Assembly (NCBI GenBank): GCA_022385805.1
Contig: MU277671.1
Span: 1,044,753-1,108,752 of the forward strand
Reading direction: 5' to 3'
DNA: 64,000 bases
Origin: Pilatotrama ljubarskyi
Lineage: Eukaryota; Basidiomycota; Agaricomycetes; Polyporales; Polyporaceae
Below, one piece after another: positions 11,730 to 25,000 of this stretch. Position 1 is the stretch's first letter. Each line of letters begins with the position of its first letter. The notes under the pieces were generated by a model. The model was not told the DNA's origin. It did not search any database and worked only from the letters and a program-made list of their open reading frames with translations. Both the position numbers and the translations under genes were made by a program.

Positions 11730-13493
11730 TCATGCGCCGTACTCAGGCGGCGGCTCCGAGGACCCGTACTCCGACCTGGGAACGTGCGACCGGTCCAAGC
11801 GATCTGCGATGAGCTGAGCGAGCCGGTCAAGCGCCGCCTGCGAGTCGGCGGCCGACCCCGTGGATGGACGCGCAGGGACGAGCGGAGCCGGGACGACGCC
11901 GGGCGATGCTGCAGCAGCGTTGACGACGGTCGGCTGGCCCCACGAGCTGGAATGATCTGACATTGGCGGAGAGGCTGGACTCAGGGCGGGCACCGTGGCC
12001 GTGCCCGGCGAAGCCCTCGAGACCGAGCCGCCCTCGTTGGTGAATCTGGACAACTTGGACACTCGCGAGGCGTTGGCGCTCGCGTTGCGCATGAGCGGCG
12101 CTGCGGAGGGTGGCTCTGCGAAAGGGGAATATTGGGCTTCTGTGAGCGCTGGCGTTGATGCGCGGCGCCTGCGGAGATACCACCAGAGGAGGGCGGCGAG
12201 GGTTAACACGAGAGCGACTGCGCCGATGATGGGACCGACGATCGCGCCGGTATTTGATTTTTTGGCTGTGCCAGAGGACGAAGAAGCGTTCGATGTGGGG
12301 AGGGAAGCAAGAGACTGAGTCGAGGAGAGGCTACTGGTGGTACTACCCGACCTGTACGATCTCATGTCAGCCCGGAGTCATCGTTGACTGAAGGCCCAGA
12401 AAGCGACGAACGCATTGTTAGAGTTGGCAGTCGAGTTGGTTGAGTCGTCGCTGAGGATGGTGACCGAATTGAGCCAGAACTTGAAACCACCGCCGACTTT
12501 GGGAGTGATGTTGACCGTATGTGTATTCTGCGGGTCCAGCCCGTCCTGGTAGAACAAGAGCGCATCGCCGATCAACCACATTGTGCTAGCATTGTACGTG
12601 TTTGTGTTCCCGTCAAGCGTCTGTTCCCTGCTCAGTACAAGACACTTCATCTGATTGTGACAGACTTACGACGTCGTAGGTGAAGCTGCCCCAATTCCGA
12701 GACCCGTTAACGGCAACACCAGTGCCTTCGAAAGAGAACGATAGCGACGCGGGAGGATCATCGACCTCGTAGTACGGCGCAGGATGTTCCTTGCTGGGAA
12801 TTTGGCCGTTAGGATCGTTCTGCTCCTTCCAGTTGCCGCCGTATTTGACGAAGGTGGTATTCGTTGCAGGGTACACTGCGGCCTTCGGCGGGCTCGCTCT
12901 GGCAGCGCGTCAGTCAACGCGAAGGACGTAACGAAATTCAACATACCCAGCAGCAAGAGGACGAGAAATGTCAGCCCGGTCGAAAGAGAACATGCTCGAG
13001 TTAGAGGCATGCGCTATCAGAGAGACGCGATGCATCTGCTCATGCAGATTATCCTGAGCGTACAGCTGTCCGTCCTTGGCTGCAAAAGAGGTCGATGCGC
13101 CGTCGACAGAGACCTCGTAGGAACAATTCGCAGTCCCATACAGGGCGACACTTGTGCCTGCGTGTGCTCTGTTTAGAGGATGGCCAAGAGAACTGACAGA
13201 GCCGTCCAGCTTACCATAGAACTGGAAGTCGAGGCTCGCTCCCGGGAAGGCTGTAATGTGGAGCGAGGTACCGGTCCCATCCTCTCCTCCAGCGTTGTTG
13301 AATCCGCCTGAGTCGGAGAACCAAGGCTGCCATCCAGTGCTTGTCCAGTCACCCACGCCCCCGTCGCCTGTAACAGGATTTTTATCGGTATTTTCCAAAG
13401 CGATAGCACTTGGATACACGGAAGCGTACCTTGGGGATGATAGTTTATGAAGGAGCTCGTGTCATCGATAGTCACCGTCCAGCCGTTCTCCAT
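11730..13493 (-). CDS. Single-pass mucin-like membrane protein with two beta-sandwich modules
   Basis: This is a typical agaricomycete surface protein of unknown role. The N-terminus starts MENGWTVTIDDTSSFINYHP. A first extracellular module follows (GDWTSTGWQPWFSDSGG ... GTSLHITAFPGASLDFQFYG ... YEVSVDG), then a second (VYPATNTTFVKYGGNWKE ... SLSFSFEGTGVAVNGSRN, then IGDALLFYQDGLDPQNTHTV). Both resemble galactose-binding-like beta sandwiches. A Ser/Thr-rich stalk leads to a clear transmembrane helix (IVGPIIGAVALVLTLAALLW) with the stop-transfer signal YLRRRR. The cytoplasmic tail of about 140 residues is Pro/Ser-rich and ends PPPEYGA. No conventional signal peptide is visible at the chosen ATG. 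It may act as a cell-wall or surface sensor, but this is inferred only from architecture. Confidence 0.82.
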
Positions 13494-14579
13494 CTTGCCG
13501 CAATGAGGGGAGCTCTGAAGGAGAGGGGATCAAGCTCCGGGGGACAAATCATCTTATATCCCCGGCGCTGTTGTGGTTTCGACAGCGTTCCTGAGCTAAC
13601 GCTCCTCGTGCAGCAATGCACGGCGCGACGTAAGGACTTGGAGAGCTCGGAGCACTGTAGGTGATCAAGATCGTCGGCAACAGGGGATCGTTTCCACTCC
13701 TGTCGATACGATTGGCAATGAATTCAGTTTGACAGACTGCCGCCCATTTTGCCCACAACCCGCACCGCTGCGCACGCCGCTGGCACCGCTTGTGTTAGAC
13801 GATGGTCGAAACAACCCCGTCTTCCTTCGGTTCGGATGGACGCAGGGACAGCTCACTCGGAGGCAAGATGGTCTTGCAAGAGTACCATAGAGCTGCAGAC
13901 GTCGTGGTAGCAGGTTGCCTGCCACATCTGGGGAACGAATACGGCAGCTCTCACCCCGATGATGGCGTGGCAGCGCGGCGGCCGGTTCCCTCGGTGGCCC
14001 TGACCAGCTTACTAGGGGCCAATAGCATACGGTATCGTCAAGTGAAGAAGGATGCTGGAACTGCCAACCAGCTATTGAGTAGCTCTTGTATATCTCGAAG
14101 AGAACGAACATTCGAGTAGGACTCCGTATTCTAGAGACTCAGAGCATGAGAGAGGAGCATAGTTTTCATTCTCAGTAGGAAAGGCTCAGAGCGATCTCAG
14201 TGGAAACCGACCGGCAAAGCCTCGTGCGATGCATTGATATCCTCGTGTCGGTGCTAGTAACTGCCGTCCCAAGACGAGTAGTGACTATCAGAACAGTGGC
14301 GAAGGACGGGAGGATGACGGTCATGGTCTCGCGATCGGCTGAACCATTGCCAAGTTGTTCTGTCCTCGTTAGCGCCGGTCCAGCACAGCCTCCCGGCGTT
14401 TTGCGCGATGACGCGGGCGTTTAGTATCGTCTGCATCAGGCGCTTGTCTTCCGTCTTACAACATTCACTCTGGCGCGCTTCAAGCAGGTTGCGAGGATCT
14501 CTGGGGCGTCCGCCAGATCAACAAGAGCCAATCCGCGCTGCTTTGACAGACTGTATCAAGTGGTACAAATACTGCTCGC
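13494..14579. other. Divergent intergenic region
   Basis: About 1.1 kb lies between the membrane-protein start (-) and the SKI2 start (+). It should hold both promoters. Frames here (for example 13665-14111, minus) have no family resemblance or consistent splice sites. An unseen 5' non-coding exon of SKI2 is possible. Nothing else was recognised. Confidence 0.5.
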
Positions 14580-17500
14580 ATGATGGTGACGCACGAGTTA
14601 CTCGAGGAGATCCTGCGTCCTGCTGCAGACAACTCCGGCAAACTACTATCTGAATTGGGCCTCGCAGCCCTGCCTTCCAGAGAGAAGGTGCATCAGCAGA
14701 TAGAACAGGACCTGTTGCTCCCCAAGGAGAGCCTTCCCGACCATTGGCTTCCGACATATCAAATGTAAGCTGAGGGCTTCCGCGTCTTTTGTCCGATCAG
14801 ACATTGATCAGTCTCTCACAGACACTGGGAAGACAAGTTGTCCATACCTTCATTGTTGAGATATGAACCGTCTCCTCCTCCAACAAGCCTCTCCTTTATC
14901 CGTACCGGGCTTCAAGGCCGTGTTACCGGGTATGCCGAGGTAGGTCCCGTTGGTCTATCGACTTCTCGTTTGTGCAAACGTACAGCAATAGGTGTCCAAC
15001 CCTCGCGTGTCGACCGGGCTCACATCGACTGCCCTTGACCGAGCTCCTGGCCCCAGTCGAAACTTTGTCAGAGGCAAGGCCGGCTATGTGCCGTTCTGGC
15101 CAGGCGGACTAGATAATCTCAAGCAGACCGTGGATGTCGTCGACCTTCAAGAAGGCTCCTCGCAGCTTCGAACCGTTGCTCCGGGACTCTCCCGGGGTCT
15201 CAAGTTCGGCAAGGACGGGGAAGATGATAGCGACGTGATCGGCCTCGGTGCCTCTGTCGCGAAGGGCAAAGAGAACGCAGGACTGCCAGGAGGGCCTGTT
15301 AGTGACAGCTTGTTGCGCGCACAACACTCTTCTCATATACTTCTTAGAACGGCCATGCCTCCGTTATGCAAGACGGTGAGGCCGATGCTCCCTTGATGCC
15401 CGGCGGGACATCAGAAGTGGACGAGCTCTTGCCCACCTCTGTAAGTGATCACAGGTCATGTATACCGTGCCTACGCTGATGGATGGCAATCGCGCAGAGA
15501 AGCCACCTCAACCCAATCACGTCTGCCAAACGGCCTCTTCGGCGCGCTCAAGTGCAAAAGCGCGACTGGGCCCATGTAGTAGATGTCAACAAACCGATGA
15601 CTAACTTCCATGAACTTGTTCCCGACATGGCGCACAAGGTGAGTTCGGGGGTCCGTTCAACTAAACTAAGGCGCCGCCTCATGCCTCTTGCAGTACCCGT
15701 TCGAGTTAGACACCTTTCAGAAAGAGGCGGTGTATCATCTCGAGATGGGCGACTCGGTTTTTGTTGCCGCTCATACATCGGCGGGGAAGACTGTCGTGGC
15801 CGAATATGCTATTGCGCTGGCGGCAAAACATATGACCAGGTAGATGCGCGTGCAACGCCTTCTGTGCGTTCTGCATCTCACGGTGTTCCCCGACCTTGTC
15901 AGAGCGATATACACCTCCCCCATCAAGGCATTGTCAAACCAGAAATATCGCGACTTCAAGCAGACGTTCGGTACGGCGTCCGTCGGCATCCTCACCGGAG
16001 ATGTCCAAATCAACCCCGAGGCCAACTGCCTTATTATGACAACGGAGATTCTGCGCAGCATGCTCTACAAGGGCGCTGATCTGATCCGAGACGTCGAGTT
16101 TGTCATTTTCGATGAGGTGCACTACGTCAACGACGCGGAGGTGAGCGATACGACAACGCGACGACTGATTGCCACCTCAAGCTGTTTTTAGCGAGGTGTG
16201 GTATGGGAAGAGGTCATCATCATGCTCCCGGACCATGTCAACATCATCCTTCTATCCGCTACTGTGCCGAATACCAGGGAGTTCGCGGACTGGGTCGGGT
16301 AAGTAGTGAGACTCTCGTGCTCCGGTCACCATTGACCCCGCATACAGGAGGACGAAGAAGAAGGATATATATGTTATTTCCACGGCGAAACGACCAGTGC
16401 CCCTCGAGCACTACCTATATGCGGGGCGCGACCTGCACAAGATTGTCGACGCGAACCGGAACTTTCTCGCGCAAGGGTACGCATTTCGTCTGCCGGAACA
16501 TCCCGTACTTCTCATCAACGTGGCTTCGCAGGTACAAAGATGCCGGAGAAGCCCTTCGGCGGAAACAAGACAAGGAGCGCGAGGCGGCTGGGCTGCCTCC
16601 AGTACAAAGGCTTGGCGCGCGCGCGGCAGCCCCACAGCGCGGACAGCGCGGAGGTCCCGCGGGTCGCGGAGGCCAGCGAGGTGGCACGGCCGCTCGTGGC
16701 GCTCCAATCGCTCGCGGAGGTTCCCCACGGACGTTCCACCAGCCGGACAAAAATCTGTATGTCCACCTGCTGGGTCACCTGCGCAAGAAGGCGCTCCTTC
16801 CGGTCGTCGTCTTCACCTTCTCCAAGAAGCGCTGCGAAGAGAACGCAGGAACCTTAACGAATGCCGACCTCTGTACCGCGGTGGAGAAGAGCGAGATCCA
16901 TGTAGCGATAGAAAAAGCTCTTTCTCGCCTGAAAGGTATGTTCAGCCCCTACGCGTGTGGATGTCGCGGGTCATTCACACGGTGTTGGGCGTAATTCTAG
17001 GGTCGGACAAGCAGCTACCGCAGATTCGCCGGATGCGTGATTTGCTCTCGCGCGGCATAGGTGTGCATCATGGTGGGCTACTGCCCATAGTGAAAGAGGT
17101 GCGCTATACAGCTTGATCAAAGAGCTCGGACTCATGGGGATGCAGGTGGTGGAAATACTCTTCGCACGCGGATTGGTCAAGGTGCTGTTCGCCACTGAAA
17201 CGTTCGCGATGGTGCGCAATAAGATTCGCTGAGCTGGGACCTCATACTGAACCCTGCACAGGGTGTCAACATGCCTGCGAAATGCGTGGTGTTCTCACAT
17301 ATCAGGAAACATGACGGGCGCAGCTTCAGGGATATCCTCCCTGGCGAATATACCCAAATGGCAGGACGCGCCGGCCGCCGTGGCCTGGACCCCACAGGTA
17401 CCGTCATCATTGTCGCTAACGACGAGCTACCGGAGGTAAGCCCCATGCATCCTGCTCAGCGCGTTACGTTCATACGCGCTATTGGGCGCATCTAGCAATC

Positions 17501-19502
17501 AATTCTGCACAACATGATTTTGGGCACGCCCTCGAAGCTGCAATCACAGTTCCGCCTAACGTACAACATGATCCTGAACCTGCTTCGCGTGGAGGCCTTG
17601 CGTGTGGAAGAAATGATCAAACGGAGTTTCTCTGAGAACGCCTCGCAACGGCTGCTCCCGGAGAACCAGAAGAAGGTCGTCGAGGTAAGATCTCATCGCT
17701 TAAGGTACTACCACCTGCGCTCACTACGACATCCCATGCAGACGGAGAAGCAATTGTCGAGCATGCCGCAACTGTCATGCGATGTGTGCTCGCCAGATAT
17801 CGAGGCATTTTACGACACTTCGTTCGATATCGTGGAGATGAACCAGCGGCTGCTTACCATGGCCGCGGGAACCCCTCATGGCGCGAAGCTGCTTTCTACT
17901 GGTAGGGTCGTCGTATTGCGGGATGGAGTAAGCCTTTCCACCACCTGAAGCCGAGCAAATGTTGAGCTTCGTCATCGTAGCACTACAAGTCAAACATTGG
18001 TGTACTGCTGAAGCAGGCGCCTAGCGCACTTGCTAGCGCGCTCCCCGGTGTGTCGACAGGCGAGAAGATCAAACTCTACTATGTCCTCGCTATGGTCTCA
18101 CCCGAGACGAGACAAGGAGAGACTGGTGAGACCCTCACCTAACATAGCGAGGGTACCCAACGGCTGAGCCTTTGGTAGATATGGACGCCCAAGCGGTTCC
18201 CCCGCAATGGCCTCCTCGACCAGAGACTCTACTGGTCGACGAGCCGACATATGACCTCACCCCTATCCCCTTGACCAGCATCGCCATGGTCTCCAATCGC
18301 ACTATCAAGGTCGCCCTACGCCTCTCATACTAGCTGCATGCCAAGAGTGCTGATGAGGCGATACACAGGTCGAGCTTGAGTGGATCGTCGAGAAGCACCG
18401 CATCTCATATATGAACGCGGCCCTCCGGTCACTACAGGGCGTCTTAGGAGAGTGGCTGCAGGCGGGCTCGGTCCCCGAGGTGGATTGGAGCAAGATCAGG
18501 GCTCTCGAGTTCCAGGAGCTACTCCGCGCTCGGAACGAACTCGTCCCTCGGCCGGACCGTTTCAACTGCATCCATTGCCCCAACTTCGAGGATCATGTTA
18601 GTCATTTTCTTTGCACCGCTGTAGATGCGCTGATGGGTGCCCTCTACAGTACTTGTTCATGCATGGCAAGAAGGTCCTGCAGGCGAACATCGCCGAGCTC
18701 AAGATGGCCATCTCGGATCAGAACCTGGAACTGATCCCGGATTACGAGCAACGCATAGAAGTCCTGAAGGAGCTCAAATTCATCGACGACAACTCGACCG
18801 TGCTCCTGAAGGGCCGTGTCGCTTGCGAGGTCAGTTTTCGTACCCTAAATCCATACGCCGTGCGCATATCCTCACCTCGGAATACCTTCGTAGATCAACT
18901 CGGCGAACGAGCTCGTCCTCACCGAGCTCATCCTCGAGAACACCCTCGCAGCTTACGAGCCCGAAGAGGTCGTCGCCCTCCTCTCCTGCTTCGTCTTCCA
19001 AGAAAAGACGGACGTCGAGCCCGTCATCCCGCCGAAGCTACAGGAAGGGCTCGAGGCGATCATGGCCATCGCGGAGCGCGTCGAGCGCGTGCAGGACAGG
19101 CACAAGGTCCCCGGCGAGGAGTTCCGCGCGCTCAAGCCTGGGCTCGTAGAGGTCGTGTACGAGTGGGCGAAGGGCATGGTGAGTCTCCTCTGTGATGTGA
19201 CTGTTGTGTGCGGCGCGAAGATAGACTGCTGACTGGCCGTTCCTCGTAGCCGTTCGAGCAGATCACGGAGCTCACGGATGTCGCCGAAGGTACCATAGTC
19301 CGCGTGATCACCCGTCTCGACGAGACGTGTCGGGAGGTGCGGGACGCTGCCCGGGTCATTGGCGACGCAGAGCTGTTCAAGAAAATGGAGGAAGCACAGA
19401 TCAAGATCAAGAGAGACAGTGCGTCCCCGTCAAGTCCGCTTCCACTTTGCACTCTTGCTTACCCTTGCTGCAGTCGTATTCGCGGCCAGCTTGTATTTCT
19501 AG
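14580..19502 (+). CDS. SKI2: Ski2 RNA helicase (Ski complex)
   Basis: Ski2 is the ATP-dependent 3'-5' helicase of the Ski2-Ski3-Ski8 complex that feeds mRNA into the cytoplasmic exosome. It acts in mRNA turnover, non-stop decay and defence against double-stranded RNA. The spliced product shows a Ski2 N-terminal arm ([13 protein letters not shown] ... HWLPTYQ), RecA1 with [55 protein letters not shown], the DEVH box (FDEVHYVND) and LLSATVPN. RecA2 follows with [41 protein letters not shown] and [10 protein letters not shown]. The Ski2 insertion/arch and the C-terminal DSHCT-like helical domain ([11 protein letters not shown] ... [17 protein letters not shown]) close the protein. A Gly/Arg-rich loop (RGQRGG repeats) lies between the RecA domains, near 16620-16730. 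Intron density is high. The first ATG of an ATGATG pair was used; an upstream exon cannot be excluded. Confidence 0.95.
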
Positions 19503-19694
19503 ACATGAGCCGTCACTGTATCGAGTCCCAATCGCACCGAACAACCATTCGCCGCCTTGCACGGCTCACTCACACTGCATCACGCCGCAAGTAATATCCT
19601 CGCAAGCCCGATATATTAAGAGATGCATTGCCTTTCCAAATAGCACATAACACTAACGAGTCGAATGCGATAGACGGGTCCCTGAGTGTCCCTT

Positions 19695-21752
19695 TTACTT
19701 CCGCTTCTTGACCGGCGTCTCGTCCTTCGCGCCTCCTGCGGGCGCGACGGGGGCCGTCTCGGTCTTCGTCTTATCGTCGGGGGAAGGAGCGTCGGTCTTC
19801 TTTGCAGACTGCAAGCAAAATCTCTCGTGAGCGTCGCATCCCCGCGTGCCGCGACGAAGGTAACGTACCTTGGTGATAGGCTTCTGCTGTGCGCCAACGA
19901 AACCGAAAAGAACGCCGAGCATACCGAAAAGAGTGACAACGGAGAGCACGAGGCTCGCGCCGGTCTCGGGGTGCGTCTTGAACGCGAGGACGGGATCGAT
20001 GCGCGCGAGCTCGAGGAACTTGAACACCTTGTTGCGGATGAACTCGACCGGGTCGTCCTTGAAGCTCGCCGCGGTCTCGTCCTCGTCCTCCTCGTCGGCC
20101 TTGTTGGCGGCCTTCTCAAGTGCCTCCTCGAGCGGCTTCTTGACGAAGTACGTCTCCTCCGCGAGCTTGCGCGCGTCCTCGATCGAGTGTCCGATGTAGA
20201 TGTTGTCAAAGAGGATGTCCTCGGTCATCGTCCAGAGCTCGATACCGACGCCACCGATGGGAATGAGACTCTTCACGGGCGTGAGGTCCTCGAAGTAGGC
20301 CGGGTTGGGGATCTTGCGGGGAGCCCACTCGCCCTTGTACTCGGGGTTGTCGATCATCGGGGGGTACCACTTGCCCTTGTAAGCCGGGTTGGGCTTGTAG
20401 GGGCTGAAGGAACAAGGTCAAAGACAACCCTAGCATACCCGAAATAGGCGAGACTTACCGCTTCCACTCGCCGCAGCCAGGGGCCTCGTCACACTTGGGG
20501 TTGCGGATGGTCGGAGCGATCCACTCGCCATCCTCCTCATCATCCCACTCCTCAGGCTTCTCAGCATCTAGGAGATGCGTTAAGGACACGCTTCACGACG
20601 GGCGCATAGGCGGAATACTAACCAGGGTCGGGGATGTACTCCGGCTCGTCATCGAGCCAGCCCTCGGGCTTAACGGCATCCTCATCAGGGATCTCGTAAG
20701 GGGCGTCCTCATCCCAGTCATCAGGCTGCAGAGAGGCTGTCAGACATCGAAACGACACAAGATAGGTTCTGGACCAACCTTCTTGGCGTCGGGGTCAGGA
20801 ATACGCTTGGTATCAACCCAGTCCTCAGGCTTCTTGTCCTCCGGGTCATCAATCTCCGCCGGCGGGTTGACCGGAGGGTTGAAGTCCTCGAGCAAGTTAC
20901 CGAGGTTGTAGCTATCGCCGTTCCAGAGCACGTCGTAGGTGTTGTTGGGGCTATATGCGTGTCAGCAGACGCGCACGACACGAAACAATCACACGTGAAA
21001 CTCACAAGAGATGGAGGGTATAGAGGTTAGTTGCCTTGCCGAACGCGGGCTTGGGGGGAAGCTTGAGGTGCTTCTCCTCGAACTCGCCGGTGACGGGGTT
21101 CTTGTGACGGAAGATGAAGTGAATCTACGGAGACGCGCCGCGCGTCAATATACGCGTCGCTTCGAGCAGAACACGAGCCGTTCGCACCTTCGTGCCGGGG
21201 CACGTCAAGTCAGGACCAAACATGATGGTCCAGGGAGTCTTGTCGTCGAACTCCTTGCCGGCGGTCTGGAAGCCGTCCTCAAGGAGCTTGAGGTAGCCGC
21301 CACCGCAGTTGCCGCCCTTCTGGTACTTGACCTCGTACTGCACGACGAGGGGCTTGTCGTCGAAGGCGATGGGCTTCTCGAAGGGCGCGGAGATGGCGTG
21401 GTGGGCGGCCTTGGTCTTCGCGACGAGGCCCTTGTCACCGATGATGACGGGCTCGAGGGGCTCCTCCACCTCCCACTTGCCGACATAGCTCCAAGTCTCA
21501 CCGCCGACGGCCGTCTTCTTGGTGGCCTCTGAGGGCGTCCACCGGTCTGACCAGTCGTCCGTGAACTGTTCGAGGAAGGGTGCCTTTACAGCGGTAGGCT
21601 AAACGGCGATGCGCTGCGTGTCAGAGGCTGTATGCGGGGAAAAAGAGCGAGGAAAGTGCGCGCACGGTAAAGGTGGGCTTGGGCGGTTCATCTGCTGCCG
21701 AGACGGAGGAGACCGCGACGGCGAGCAGGGCAGAAAGCGCTACGCTTCGCAT
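19695..21752 (-). CDS. CNX1: Calnexin, ER lectin chaperone
   Basis: Calnexin is a membrane-bound ER chaperone that binds monoglucosylated N-glycoproteins and retains them for folding. A cleavable signal peptide ([20 protein letters not shown]) is followed by the calreticulin-family lectin domain: [20 protein letters not shown], then a segment with [16 protein letters not shown]. The Pro-rich P-domain arm has repeated modules ([16 protein letters not shown], then NPAYKGKW / [12 protein letters not shown]). A lumenal return segment includes [20 protein letters not shown]. One transmembrane helix ([20 protein letters not shown]) precedes a short cytosolic tail ending TPVKKRK, a lysine-rich ER-retention-like end. 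The length of about 590 residues matches fungal calnexins. The glycan-loop cysteine pair is visible. Confidence 0.95.
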
Positions 21753-22071
21753 TGTGTACGAAGGGCCGAGACGGGGGGCAAGCAGGTGTGGGCGGAGGAA
21801 AGGAAAGACGATGAGGATGAGTGGATGAGAGACTTGGATGAGAGAGTGCTGGCAGCAGACGCCGTCTAATAACACTGCGCTCGGCTGTTTCCCGGGCAGA
21901 CTGCCACGTATCCCTTCCACTTGCAGCCAGCGTCTGTCGTGTTCCAGCGCGTTCCATGTCCCACGCTCAGTCTCACTTCTCTTCAGTACCCGTCTCAGAC
22001 AGCAAAATGCATCCGTCGCGGCGCACGCAGCATTCTATCTACAACAACACACAGTAATGCACAACAGACAC
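21753..22071. other. Intergenic between calnexin and SNU114
   Basis: This short spacer holds the calnexin promoter (-) and the 3' end of SNU114 (-). Pyrimidine- and purine-biased tracts lie around 21780-21850 beside the calnexin start. No coding signal was recognised. Confidence 0.55.
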
Positions 22072-25000
22072 TCAGCCAAGCAGGTCCGCATGCCCCGACG
22101 CAGACAGCGCGAGCTAAGATGATGTCATCCATACCCGTTAGCGCCCTGCGTGCTCGCGGAATGATGTCTGCACTCACGATGAACTCGTCGTCCAAGTATT
22201 TCGACACCGAAATCTGGTCGCCCAGTCCCTTCCGCCGCCGCGTCTTCAGCACAAGGTCGCGCGCAAGGGCCTGCCCGGACGCGGGCTCTAGGGGCCGGAG
22301 TTTGATGCTCGTGTCCGTGGGATCACCTGCGCCCGCCCGTCAGTCACGCCTCACACACTAGCTTCGAAGAATCACCGACCGGGCACAATCGACCAGTGGT
22401 CGAACGTCTGCAGGCAGAACGCCTGACCCTGCGTCGCCGTGCGCAGGTCCGTCTCGAACCCGTTCGCGTCAATCACCGGAATCAGCGCCTTCACCGTGTA
22501 CAGCGGCGAGCCCGCCTTCGGGATATCCTGCGTGACGTGTCCACGCCGCCGCGCAAGGACCGTGTACACCGCCGATATGCAGTCGGCCGGCGCTTGCACT
22601 TCGACGAAGTATATAGGCTCCATTAGTCGAGGCGTCGCCTGCAAAGAGACATGAGTCGGGGTCCTGTCCGTGCCATGAATGCGCTTACCATGAGGAATGA
22701 CGAGTAGCAGACACGGCGAGCGGTGGGCACAATCTGTCCACCACCGCGGTAGATTGGCTCCTGCGCGAGACTCGCGTCCAGAATTCTGAACTTGACGTTC
22801 CGCATCGCTGCCCCCCACCAGCTTCATCAATACTTGTCAGCATCTGCAGACAAGGCAACACTTACGCTCATCGCACAACGGGCCCTCGCGTGTGCCCCAC
22901 TGGAAGCCCTGCTTGATGTGCTCCTTGACCGTCCCGAGTAGCTTCTTGTCGACCTGCGAGGGCAGCGTATCGTCTAGCAGGATGTTCGGCCCACTGTCGT
23001 CGGGCCCAAACGCCCATATTGACCGCGACGCGAGCAGGTCCCACTGGTACTTCTCCTCGAAGAACTTGCCCCGCTCCTTCGGCGTCATCCGCATGTTCAC
23101 CCGCCCGGTCTCGATGTCCTCTGCGATGCCGCGTTCGAGCGGCTCCGCAATCATCGTCAACCGGTTCCTAGAGCCAGCACGATCAGTAACGGTGGGGGCA
23201 TTACTATGTGAACGGGGCTCACTTCTTGTTGGGCGTGTCCGCGTAGCACTTGAGCGCACTCGTCTCAAGCACGGTCTCCGCGAACTTCGTGACCGGGTCC
23301 GACACCTTGATCTCAATCTCCGCAAACAATCTCCGCAGGTCGTGCATCACGCAGTCTAGGTAGAGCTCGCCCGTGCCGATGACGACGTGCTCGCCGCTCT
23401 CCTCAACCTTCGTCGCGACGAGCGGGTAGCTCTTGTTCACGCTCCGCAGCCCTGCAAGCATCTTCGGCAGCTCGGAGGGGGCGATGGGCTCGATGGCGAT
23501 CTTGAGCACCGACTGCGTCATGTGCTTGACCGGCCGGAAGATGTGCAGGTCGTCTTCGAGGTCGGCGGCTGCGATGGTGGCGGTCTTGAAGATCGACGCG
23601 TCGATGCCGCCGAGGAGGACCAGGTTGCCGGCGGGTACTTCTTCTGCAGGAATGAAGTAGCTAAACCCAGATAAGAACGGATGTTCCTTGCGATTATTAT
23701 TGATATGTGCGTGAGCTCACCGGGATTCGCTGATCCAGATGTCCTCGACCTGTGCCTTCACCATGTCCTCCTCGTCCTCTGGTGAGTAGCCCTCGCCCAG
23801 CACCTTCACATCCATCCCCTTGCGCACGGTACCGCTGATCACACGGCCGAAGGCACGGAAATGTTGTGCGTCTGTGGTGTGGTAGAGCTTGGTGACTTGA
23901 ACCATGAGGGGACCCTCCGGGTTGCACTCCTGCATGACCTGGGCAAGCTCGGAGGACATAGGCCCCGTGTACGTCCCCTCGACCTGGTATCGGTATTAAT
24001 AGGGTGTTATCAGCGGGGTGACGCGAAGGACTGACCTTTGACCGAGTGGCTTCAACGGGAGAAGGTATATGTTCCGTGATCATGTCCACCAGACCTACCG
24101 AAGGCCCGAAGAATTGGCTGAGCACGGCCTTCAGTAGAGGCCGCACATCCATCTTGTACATGACGGGCTTGAGCTCGATGCCCAGAGTAGCCAGAGTCTC
24201 CTTAAGCGCGTCCGTCTCTTCGCTGAGTACATGGCTGTACAGCTTGTAGAGGGGCTCAAGGATGAAGTGCACGAAGGAGCGGTTCGCCTCCGGGTCGTTG
24301 GGCTTCCGCGTGAACTTGCGCGTCTCGTTGTTAAACCAGATGTCGCCCCACAGACGGTCCGCGAACGCATTCACGTCCAGAGAGCCTGTACACAAGGACA
24401 TATGAGCTACACTGGGTTTCCGACGGGCCGGTAGACCTACCATATGTGTCCGCATACATCTGCGCAAACGATCTCAGAGTGAAGCACCAGTGCATATCAG
24501 TACTCGCGAACGCGACGTTCCCGTTCTCAGGGCTGAGCCGAAGCTCTGGGTCAGGGTTGATACCACTGTACATACGTGAGCCACAAGTGATACATATGGA
24601 ACAGTTGCGGTCACCTGATGAATGTGTTGATTTCCTCAATGGTGTGCTTGATTTTGTAGTACGCATCGGCAGGCTTGATGCGCAGCTCGAGGATTAGCCG
24701 GTCAATCTTGTTCACGACGAGAGTGATTTTGACACCTTCTTGGAGCGCATGCCGAATAATCGCCTCGGTGTTGCACATCACCTGAGGGACGCCTGTAAGC
24801 TATGAGATTCCCGGATGCAAGGGACTCGTGCTCACCCCCTCCACAACGTCGACGACCAAGATGACGCCGTCTACCAAGCGAATGGCACAAGCGACCTCGT
24901 CGACGAAGTTCACATGTCCAGGAGTGTCGATGAGGTGGATGAGATGCGACTTCCCGTAGCTGTTTGAGAGGATTAAGGACATTGGGGAGGACTTGATAGA

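Noticed and set aside
19686..20447. Long plus-strand frame opposite calnexin
   Set aside because: It is the mirror of the calnexin C-terminal exon; the minus strand carries the recognisable protein.
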